Assembly (NCBI RefSeq): GCF_024599795.1
Contig: NZ_CP102246.1
Location: forward strand, 1,798,001 to 1,862,000
Direction: 5' to 3'
Origin: Enterobacter cloacae complex sp. R_G8
GTDB lineage: Bacteria; Pseudomonadota; Gammaproteobacteria; Enterobacterales; Enterobacteriaceae
Length of the DNA: 64,000 nt
The position numbers and the translations under genes were made by a program. The notes beneath the pieces were generated by a model, which was not told the origin of the DNA, ran no database searches, and saw only the letters and a list, made by a program, of their open reading frames with translations. Shown here piece after piece: positions 58,201-64,000 of the stretch (position 1 is the first letter of the stretch; every line of letters begins with the position of its first letter).

Positions 58201-58502
58201 GCTTCCACCACGTTGATGGCGGTATAGGTCGGATTGATCGACGACCAGGAAAAAAGCATCCACGAGGCCAGAATATTGCCGAACGAACAGGCAAGGGCAA
58301 TGCCGGGCCACATTTTTCCGGCGTGGCGATAAAACGCCACCATCATTATGGCGGTAGGAAACCAGAGCGGTGCTAACAGCGTGCCGAAGCGGGTCAGTTC
58401 CAGTGAAAAAAGGGTAAAGATAAAGGTGACCAGGCCCAGACAGACAAGTCGCATGAGAGGATGTGGGGTGGTAACCAAAACCCGTTGGTGTTGTTTATTC
58501 AT
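55173..58502 (-). CDS. dgcE: Diguanylate cyclase DgcE (YegE)
   Basis: 1109 residues from the ATG at 58502 (MNKQHQRVLVTTPHPL); an ATG eight codons upstream is possible. Order: MASE1 membrane sensor (about 10-300), three PAS/PAC modules (about 300-660), GGDEF domain with intact RLGGDEFG near residue 755 and an RxxD inhibitory site (RSSD) five residues before, then a degenerate EAL domain without the ExL motif. Synthesises c-di-GMP; in E. coli it heads the cascade through PdeR/DgcM/MlrA to csgD, and mlrA is in this window. Confidence 0.94.
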   Translation of the reverse strand: MNKQHQRVLVTTPHPLMRLVCLGLVTFIFTLFSLELTRFGTLLAPLWFPTAIMMVAFYRHAGKMWPGIALACSFGNILASWMLFSWSSINPTYTAINVVEAVIGALLLRKLLPWYNPLQNLNDWIRLAIGSALIPPLVGGVLVHFLVPASEPLRNFLVWVLSEAIGALALVPLGLLFKPHYLLRHRDPKLLLETLVTMAVTLMLSWASITWLPWPFTCVIVLLMWSAVRLPRMEAFMVFLVTVMVVSLMIARNPTALTTQHTNAMLNAPWLPFLMLLLPANVMTMVMYAFRAERKHITESEERFRNAMEYSAIGMALVSIEGQWLQANKALCNFLGYSQTELQSLTFQQLTWPEDLHTDLEQLEQLINGDINTYTLEKRYYTRSGEVVWALLAVSVVRHADGSPLYFIAQIEDINDLKQTEWVNKRLMERITLANEAGGIGIWEWDLEPDIISWDKRMFELYEIPPHIKPTWQLWHEKMLPEDRAHAEKVLRDSLIARLPFKLEFRIRVKEGVRHIRSLANRVLNKQGEVERLLGINMDMTEVKQLNEALFQEKERLHITLDSIGEAVLCTDVDMNVTFMNPVAEKMSGWLQTEAIGQPVLKVLHITFGEKGPLMENIHSGDMSRADIEQDVVLNCRTGGFFDIHYSITPLSTLDGQNIGSVLVIQDVTESRKMLRQLSYSASHDALTHLANRVSFENHLKRLLQTVQETRQRHALVFIDLDRFKAVNDTAGHAAGDALLRELSSLMLTMLRSSDVLARLGGDEFGLLLPDCNIESARYIAGRLIHTINDYHFMWEGRLHRIGASAGITLIDENNHQASEVMSQADIACYASKNNGRGVVTVYEPQQERTHSARSMMSLDEQWHMIKDNHLMMIARSVASPRIPESCNFWLISLRLWTSQGEVQEEHAFRSGLAEPELLHALDRRIFSEFFRAYAAPVARKGLGVALPLSAAGLASATLVDELLDLLDKGPLPGRLLHLVIAIDVVADPDQNIQTGLQKLRHAGCRVVLSQAGRDMALFSHLSANMADYLMLDAEVVTNVHGNLMDEMMVTIIQGHAQRLGMRTIAGPCNQPIMMDTLSGIGIDFIFGDTIGEPQPLDLLLNTSYFAIN

Positions 58503-58845
58503 TACCGCTTTATCCAGAGACGCCATGCCGCCAGGAGTGAAGTCCGGACGAGTGAATATGCTAATTTGGTTTATGCTAGTACAAACAATTTACAATTCAT
58601 ATGGCGACTGCTCATAATTTGACATCATAGAATTATTAAATAGTTAGTGTGTAAAAAAATCATGTTAAACGCTGAAAAAACACGCGTAAAAATTTCACTC
58701 AGGGAACGTTAAGCCACTTTTCAGCCTGTCTCGCATAACCTGCGCTTTCGACTGGTATCACGTCCGTGAAATCCCTATAATTGCCGCGTTTGACGCTCCG
58801 GCGTCGTCCTTCCTTAACATCCAGGTTAATCAGGTCGCTAAATTT
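58503..58845. other. 343-base region between divergent dgcE and udk
   Basis: No gene seen. On the + strand CCCTATAATTGCCGCG gives a perfect -10 hexamer (TATAAT, 58776-58781) about 65 bases before udk, with no clear -35. The dgcE side is AT-rich (AATTATTAAATAGTTAG) and must hold its promoter. Confidence 0.5.
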
Positions 58846-59487
58846 ATGACTGATAAGTCTCATCAGTGCGTCATTATAGGCATCGCCGGCGCATCGGCTT
58901 CAGGTAAAAGTCTTATTGCCAGTACGCTTTACCGCGAACTGCGTGAACAAGTTGGTGATGAGCACATCGGCGTCATTCCCGAAGACAGCTACTACAAAGA
59001 TCAATCCCATCTGTCGATGGAAGAACGCGTAAAAACGAACTATGACCATCCTAATGCCATGGATCACAGCTTGCTGTTCCAGCATTTAGAAGCGCTGAAG
59101 AGCGGCCAGGCGATTGAACTGCCTGTTTATAGTTACGTAGAACATACCCGCACGCAGGAAACGATTCGTATTGAGCCGAAGAAGGTCATTATCCTCGAAG
59201 GCATCCTGCTTCTGACCGATGCGCGTCTGCGCGAGTCAATGAACTTCTCCATTTTTGTTGACACCCCGCTGGATATTTGCCTGATGCGCCGCATCAAGCG
59301 CGACGTGAACGAACGTGGCCGTTCAATGGACTCCGTCATGGCGCAGTACCAGAAAACCGTTCGCCCGATGTTCCTGCAATTTATTGAGCCATCCAAACAA
59401 TACGCCGATATTATTGTGCCGCGCGGGGGTAAAAACCGCATTGCCATTGATATCTTAAAAGCGAAAATCAGCCAGTTTTTTGAATAA
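58846..59487 (+). CDS. udk: Uridine kinase
   Basis: 213-residue cytoplasmic kinase phosphorylating uridine and cytidine in pyrimidine salvage. P-loop [18 protein letters not shown] at the N-terminus, [15 protein letters not shown] substrate segment, and [13 protein letters not shown] strand. Same length as E. coli Udk. CATCCAGGTTAATCAGG contains the Shine-Dalgarno region. Upstream of dcd and asmA in the same direction, the E. coli order. Confidence 0.96.
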   Translation: MTDKSHQCVIIGIAGASASGKSLIASTLYRELREQVGDEHIGVIPEDSYYKDQSHLSMEERVKTNYDHPNAMDHSLLFQHLEALKSGQAIELPVYSYVEHTRTQETIRIEPKKVIILEGILLLTDARLRESMNFSIFVDTPLDICLMRRIKRDVNERGRSMDSVMAQYQKTVRPMFLQFIEPSKQYADIIVPRGGKNRIAIDILKAKISQFFE

Positions 59488-59575
59488 GCCGCGCGAATTG
59501 TGTACCGTTCAGAGATAACCTGCTTCGCCCTGAGTCGTTATCCTCAGGGCACGATGCACGAAAGGAGAGAGTGCC

Positions 59576-60157
59576 ATGCGTCTTTGTGATCGCGATATAG
59601 AAGCCTGGCTGGATGAAGGCCGCCTGTCTATTACCCCACGTCCACCCGTGGAGCGTATCAATGGTGTTACCGTTGATGTGCGGCTGGGGAATAAATTCCG
59701 CACCTTCAGCGGCCATACCGCACCGTTCATCGACCTTAGCGGGCCGAAGGATGAAGTCAGTGCCGCGCTTGACCGCGTGATGAGTGACGAAATCGTTATT
59801 GACGAAGGCGAGGCCTTTTATCTGCATCCGGGCGAACTGGCGCTGGCGGTGACCTTTGAATCGGTGACGCTGCCTGCGGACCTGGTGGGCTGGCTTGATG
59901 GCCGCTCTTCTCTGGCGCGTCTGGGGCTGATGGTACACGTGACCGCGCACCGTATCGATCCAGGCTGGTCCGGCCGTATCGTTCTGGAATTTTTCAACGC
60001 CGGTAAACTGCCGCTGGCGCTGCGTCCGGGCATGATGATTGGTGCACTGAGCTTCGAACCGCTGACCGGCCCGGCCGATCGTCCTTATAACCGCCGTCAG
60101 GACGCAAAATATCGCGACCAGCAGGGTGCGGTTGCCAGCCGTATTGATAAAGACTGA
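59576..60157 (+). CDS. dcd: dCTP deaminase
   Basis: 193-residue trimeric enzyme converting dCTP to dUTP, the main source of dUMP for dTMP. The conserved [20 protein letters not shown] stretch (with catalytic Ser, Arg and following [12 protein letters not shown]lu) is intact. GAAAGGAGAGAGTGCC lies before the ATG. Identical length to E. coli Dcd. Followed 23 bases later by asmA. Confidence 0.97.
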   Translation: MRLCDRDIEAWLDEGRLSITPRPPVERINGVTVDVRLGNKFRTFSGHTAPFIDLSGPKDEVSAALDRVMSDEIVIDEGEAFYLHPGELALAVTFESVTLPADLVGWLDGRSSLARLGLMVHVTAHRIDPGWSGRIVLEFFNAGKLPLALRPGMMIGALSFEPLTGPADRPYNRRQDAKYRDQQGAVASRIDKD

Positions 60158-60180
60158 TCAGTTAGTCCACTGAGGATGCC

Positions 60181-62031
60181 ATGAGAAGAGTTCTGACAAC
60201 GCTGATGATTTTGCTGGTGGTGCTGGTGGCTGGCCTTTCAGCGTTGGTTCTGCTGGTTAACCCGAATGATTTCCGCGCCTATATGGTGCGGCAGGTCGAG
60301 GCCCGCAGTGGATACCAACTGAAGCTGGATGGGCCGCTGCGCTGGCACGTCTGGCCCCAGCTCAGCATTCTCTCTGGCCGCATGTCGTTAACTGCACCGG
60401 GGGCTGCCCAGCCGCTGGTGTCTGCCGATAACATGCGCCTTGATGTGGCGCTGATTCCGCTCTTTTCGCACCAGTTGCAGGTCAACCAGGTGATGTTAAA
60501 AGGCGCGGTGATTCAGCTTACCCAGCAAACTGAAGCCGTGCGTAACGCAGATGCGCCGGTTGCGCCGCGGGAAAATACCTTACCTGATGAACCGTCGGAT
60601 ACGGGCTGGTCATTCGATATCGGCAAACTGAAGGTGGCCGATAGCGTGCTGGTTTTCCAGCATGAGGATGATGAGCAGGTCACCGTACGCAATATCAACC
60701 TCAATATGGAGCAGGATGAGCACCATCTTGCTTCGCTGGAGTTTAGTGGCCGGGTGAACCGCGATCAGCGCGATTTGACCCTGTCGCTGAATGCCAGCGT
60801 TAACGCGTCTGATTATCCGCATCAGCTCACGGCAGACATCCAGCAGCTGAACTGGCAACTGACGGGGGCCGATCTCCCTGCCCAGGGGATCACCGGCCAG
60901 GGCACGATGCAGGCCGTCTGGCGTGAAGAGCAAAAACAGCTGGAGATGAATAATCTCAACCTGCAGGCCAATGACAGCAGCCTGAAAGGGCAGGCGAGCG
61001 TTATCCTTGCGGCGAAACCGAAATGGGTTCTCGATCTGCAGTTTGACAAGCTCAACCTGGAAAACCTGCTGCCACCGCCGCCGGCGAGCGCCACGGACAG
61101 TAGTGCCGCGCAGACCGGGCAAAGCCAGGGGAAACAGGCGCGTCCGGTGATTTCGTCTAATCTCGATCAGCCTGACTATAACGGTCTGCGGGGCTTCACG
61201 GCGGACATTCTGCTGAAGGCCAACAGCCTGCGCTGGCGCGGGATCGATTTCACCGACGTGAGCAGTCAGATGTTCAACCAGAACGGTTTGCTGGTGATTT
61301 CGGAATTGAGCGGCAAAATGGGCGCCGGGCACCTTTCCCTGCCGGGCACGCTGGACGTGCGTAATGAGAACTCGACCGCAGCGTTTCAGCCCCGTCTCGA
61401 CAACGTTGAGATTGGCACCATCCTGAAAGCCTTTGACTACCCGATCTCCATGACCGGTCAACTGACGCTGGCGGGAGATTTCTCGGGCACGAAGATCGAT
61501 GCTGATGCTTTCCGTCGTGACTGGCAGGGGCAGGCTCATCTTGAACTGAAAGATGCACGTATGGAGGGGCTCAACTTCCAGCAGCTGGTGCAGCAGGCGG
61601 TAGAGCGCAGCAGCGATGTGAAAGCACAGGAAAACTACGACAGCGCCACGCGTCTCGACAGCTTTACCAGTGACCTGACCCTCGACGACGGACAGCTCTC
61701 TCTTGACGGCATGCAGGGGGCTTCTTCCATGTTGTCATTAACCGGGGAAGGCAAGCTGGATCTGGTGAAAGAGACGGCGGATACCCGCTTCAATGTACGG
61801 GTTCTGTCCGGCTGGCAGGGCGAAAGCAAGCTGATCGACTTCCTGAAAGAGACGCCGGTGCCGCTGAGCGTATATGGCAAATGGCAGTCGCTGAACTACA
61901 GCCTTCAGGTGGATCAACTCCTGCGCAAACATCTGCAGGATGAAGCCAAACGTCGCCTGAACGACTGGGCGGATCGCAATAAAGATTCCCAGACCGGGAA
62001 GGATGTGAAGAAGCTGCTGGATAAGCTTTGA
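60181..62031 (+). CDS. asmA: AsmA-family outer membrane assembly protein
   Basis: 616 residues: one N-terminal membrane helix (LTTLMILLVVLVAGLSALVL), the AsmA domain start (YQLKLDGPLRWHVWPQLSIL) and long repeating beta-groove segments, with the AsmA_2 C-terminal region (LTLAGDFSGTKIDADAF). Member of the bridge-like lipid transfer group (AsmA, TamB, YhdP); affects LPS and outer-membrane lipid balance. Periplasmic, anchored in the inner membrane. Probably co-transcribed with dcd. Confidence 0.94.
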   Translation: MRRVLTTLMILLVVLVAGLSALVLLVNPNDFRAYMVRQVEARSGYQLKLDGPLRWHVWPQLSILSGRMSLTAPGAAQPLVSADNMRLDVALIPLFSHQLQVNQVMLKGAVIQLTQQTEAVRNADAPVAPRENTLPDEPSDTGWSFDIGKLKVADSVLVFQHEDDEQVTVRNINLNMEQDEHHLASLEFSGRVNRDQRDLTLSLNASVNASDYPHQLTADIQQLNWQLTGADLPAQGITGQGTMQAVWREEQKQLEMNNLNLQANDSSLKGQASVILAAKPKWVLDLQFDKLNLENLLPPPPASATDSSAAQTGQSQGKQARPVISSNLDQPDYNGLRGFTADILLKANSLRWRGIDFTDVSSQMFNQNGLLVISELSGKMGAGHLSLPGTLDVRNENSTAAFQPRLDNVEIGTILKAFDYPISMTGQLTLAGDFSGTKIDADAFRRDWQGQAHLELKDARMEGLNFQQLVQQAVERSSDVKAQENYDSATRLDSFTSDLTLDDGQLSLDGMQGASSMLSLTGEGKLDLVKETADTRFNVRVLSGWQGESKLIDFLKETPVPLSVYGKWQSLNYSLQVDQLLRKHLQDEAKRRLNDWADRNKDSQTGKDVKKLLDKL

Positions 62032-62071
62032 TGTTTGTTGTGCCGGGTGGCGGCTGCCAGTGTGGCCTGAT

Positions 62072-62106
62072 GCCCTCACCCCCTCCCTCTCCCACGGGAG
62101 AGGGAG
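62072..62106. repeat. CCCTCTCCC-family palindrome between asmA and yegH
   Basis: GCCCTCACCCCCTCCCTCTC then CCACGGGAGAGGGAG, lying between converging asmA and yegH. A degenerate REP-like TGCCGGGTGGCGGCTG precedes it at 62041. Confidence 0.7.
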
Positions 62107-62130
62107 CTATCGGGTTGCCGTTTTTTTTAC

Positions 62131-63714
62131 CTACACCTCAAAATCCATCTCTTCTTCATCGCGCAGCGGAATCAGCTGCACCTTCTGCACGCGATGGTTC
62201 TCAATCTGCAGTGTTTTCAGCAGATAGTTGCCAACCTGAACTTCTTCTCCCGGTTGAGGAATACGCTGCAGATACTCCATCAGCAGACCCGCAATGGTGT
62301 GGTACTCACGTTTTTCATCCAGCGGCAGGGGAACATACTGAACCAGGTCTTCAAGCGGCATATGGCCGTTGGCCGTCCATGAACCGTCCGCGTTTTTCTG
62401 AATATCATGGCGTGCATCGATTTCATCCACTTCGTTGGGCAAATTACCGGCGATAGTTTCCATCACGTCGCTGAGCGTCACCAGCCCTTCAACCGAACCA
62501 AATTCATCCACAACAAAGGCAAAGTGCGTGCGCGCGTTACGGAATTGTTCAAGGGCAGAGAGCAGCTGCAGCCCCTCCGGGAACACCAGCGGCTGGCGCA
62601 CCAGGGCGCGCAGATTGAGTGCCTCACCGTGCAACTGCTGTTGCAGCAGGTCGATGACATGCACCACGCCCAGCAGCTCCTCTTCCTCTTCACCCCCTGT
62701 CACCACCACGCGGGTATGCTGGTTTTTATCCAGCAGGGCGCGGATCTGCTCTTCCGGCGCGGTGAGGTCGATATGCTCAATGTCATGGCGCGACGTCATG
62801 ATACTGCTGACCGTGCGCTGATTAAGATTGAGCACCCGCTCAATCATCAGCCGCTCCTGCGGATTAAAGATCTGCCCGTCACTGTGATCGGCCAGCATCG
62901 CGGAGGATTCTGCATCCAGCTCCGCATCTTCTTTCTTCCCGCTGAGCAGGCGCATCACCGTGTCGGCGGTGCGTTGACGTAATGTCTGATTTGCCGAGAG
63001 GAAGCGACGGCGGTTGAAAATCGCCAGCTGGTTAAGCGCCTCAATCATGACGGAGAAGCCAATGGCGGCGTAGAGGTAACCTTTCGGAATGTGGAACCCA
63101 AAGCCGTCCGCCACCAGGCTAAAGCCAATCATTAACAGGAAACTCAGGCAGAGGATCACGATGGTCGGGTGGCTGTTCACAAACCGGGTCAGCGCTTTAC
63201 TCGCCATCACCATCAGCGTGATGGCAATGATCACCGCAGCCATCATCACCGCCAGATGGTCGACCATCCCGACGGCGGTGATCACCGAGTCCAGAGAGAA
63301 GACTGCATCCAGCACCACAATTTGCGCGACCACCGGCCAGAATTTAGCCCCGCGCCGCTGGGTGGGGTTTTCACTGTCTTTACCTTCGAGCCTCTCATTC
63401 AGTTCTACCGTGGCTTTGAACAGCAGGAACAACCCGCCGAAGAGCATGATCAGGTCACGCGCGCTAAAGCTCAGGCCGTGAACGGAGAACAGGGGCTTTG
63501 TCAGGGTCACCAGCCAGGAGATTGAGGCCAGCAGCAGCAGTCGCATCACCATCGCCAGCAGCAGGCCCGTTACGCGCGCACGGTCGCGCTGCGCCGGGGG
63601 GAGTTTTTCGGCGAGGATGGCGATAAAGACCAGATTATCAATACCGAGCACTAATTCGATGACGACCAGCGTAACCAGCCCGGCCCAGATTGATGGATCG
63701 GCAATCCATTCCAT
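62131..63714 (-). CDS. yegH: TerC/CBS/CorC membrane protein YegH
   Basis: 527 residues, E. coli YegH length. N-terminal TerC-type seven-helix domain (about 1-220; [34 protein letters not shown] with the paired Asp residues), two CBS domains (about 300-420; [18 protein letters not shown]) and a C-terminal CorC/HlyC transporter-associated domain ([16 protein letters not shown]). Proposed to act in metal (possibly manganese) export or homeostasis; not proven. Converges on asmA. The adjacent wza cluster of E. coli would begin beyond the window. Confidence 0.93.
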   Translation of the reverse strand: MEWIADPSIWAGLVTLVVIELVLGIDNLVFIAILAEKLPPAQRDRARVTGLLLAMVMRLLLLASISWLVTLTKPLFSVHGLSFSARDLIMLFGGLFLLFKATVELNERLEGKDSENPTQRRGAKFWPVVAQIVVLDAVFSLDSVITAVGMVDHLAVMMAAVIIAITLMVMASKALTRFVNSHPTIVILCLSFLLMIGFSLVADGFGFHIPKGYLYAAIGFSVMIEALNQLAIFNRRRFLSANQTLRQRTADTVMRLLSGKKEDAELDAESSAMLADHSDGQIFNPQERLMIERVLNLNQRTVSSIMTSRHDIEHIDLTAPEEQIRALLDKNQHTRVVVTGGEEEEELLGVVHVIDLLQQQLHGEALNLRALVRQPLVFPEGLQLLSALEQFRNARTHFAFVVDEFGSVEGLVTLSDVMETIAGNLPNEVDEIDARHDIQKNADGSWTANGHMPLEDLVQYVPLPLDEKREYHTIAGLLMEYLQRIPQPGEEVQVGNYLLKTLQIENHRVQKVQLIPLRDEEEMDFEV

Positions 63715-63795
63715 AGTAATCGCAATACCTTCTGTTATTTGAGCAATGTCACACTTCGATCATGGATAAAGCTGGGGAAAATTGCAATGCCGGGC

Positions 63796-63809
63796 TGAGA
63801 TTTCTCTTA
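63796..63809. promoter_or_regulatory. Candidate RcsAB box in the region beyond yegH
   Basis: TGAGATTTCTCTTA (minus strand TAAGAGAAATCTCA) matches the RcsAB consensus TRVGAAWAWTSYGMA at about 12 of 15 positions. The region 63715-64000 has no gene and is AT-rich; in E. coli the space beyond yegH is the RcsAB-controlled leader of the wza colanic acid operon. The downstream operon is outside the window, so the role is inferred. Confidence 0.45.
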
Positions 63810-64000
63810 ATACGATCCGCTTAAAAGGACGAGCTTTGCTGAAACTGTAAATAAGCTAAATACGTAGATTTAATTACAAAGAAACCATTTTAGGATATAT
63901 CGCAATAAATGGTTTTTATTTTAATTTTGTCAATATAAAGAAAATCCTAAAACGTCAAAACTTTGCTCTTAATATTAATCTTAAAAACCGTTATTAGGAC

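Noticed and set aside
1..64000. CRISPR arrays, tRNA or rRNA genes, complete insertion sequences
   Set aside because: No regularly spaced direct repeats, cloverleaf-like sequences or transposase frames were seen while reading both strands; the only recombinase is the remnant at 30514.

Overview
The window is core chromosome of an enterobacterium, most probably Enterobacter (E. cloacae complex). Nearly every GC-rich gene matches the Escherichia coli 45-48 min neighbourhood in content and order (bglX, yehZYXW, yohO, mlrA, btsSR, yehS, metG, mrp, then thiMD, yegW, yegVUT, fbaB, yegS, trhP/yegQ, yegP, baeRS, mdtDCBA, yegD, alkA, dgcE, udk, dcd, asmA, yegH). The dat-ddc diaminopropane pair, the orphan polysaccharide-export trio and an adenine cluster are not at this place in E. 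coli and fit Enterobacter. All identifications come from reading the sequence and from recalled families; no database search was run.

Layout. 0-9.2 kb: 3' half of bglX, the OsmF (YehZYXW) betaine-type ABC importer, the tiny membrane protein YohO, the curli regulator MlrA, the pyruvate-sensing BtsS/BtsR two-component system and YehS. 9.2-13.4 kb: metG and mrp, a REP/BIME element, a GNAT acetyltransferase and an orphan rcnB. 13.8-17.6 kb: three overlapping genes for polysaccharide export and its tyrosine phosphorylation (GfcE/Wza, Etp/Wzb, Etk/Wzc) without glycosyltransferases, flippase or polymerase. 17.6-21.8 kb: adenine permease and adenine deaminase, divergent from a LysR regulator, with a palindromic PurR-type operator between them. 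21.9-25.3 kb: an orphan ScsD-like thiol protein, then dat-ddc for 1,3-diaminopropane.

25.4-30.8 kb is a visibly AT-rich foreign insertion. It holds a co-directional envelope cassette: a YadA-type trimeric autotransporter with a short collagen-like stretch, a small Cys-containing exported protein, a 35-residue membrane peptide, a lipoprotein and an exported protein. A perfect FNR-type palindrome lies upstream. A DUF4225-type gene follows, with a truncated second copy and a convergent two-helix membrane protein. The 3' remnant of a tyrosine recombinase marks the right edge, just before the thiM TPP riboswitch.

30.8-64 kb returns to the conserved order: thiamine salvage, the yegTUV-yegW nucleoside-type catabolic cluster, class I aldolase, lipid kinase YegS, a YidD-like paralogue with a DUF4177-type protein, the CRP-dependent small RNA CyaR, trhP and yegP. 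Then come the BaeSR envelope-stress system with its MdtABCD efflux operon, the Hsp70-like YegD, alkA, the diguanylate cyclase DgcE, udk-dcd-asmA and yegH. The window ends in the long intergenic region that in E. coli separates yegH from wza; it contains an RcsAB-like box. A family of short CCCTCTCCC/GGGAGAGGG palindromes punctuates gene ends throughout.
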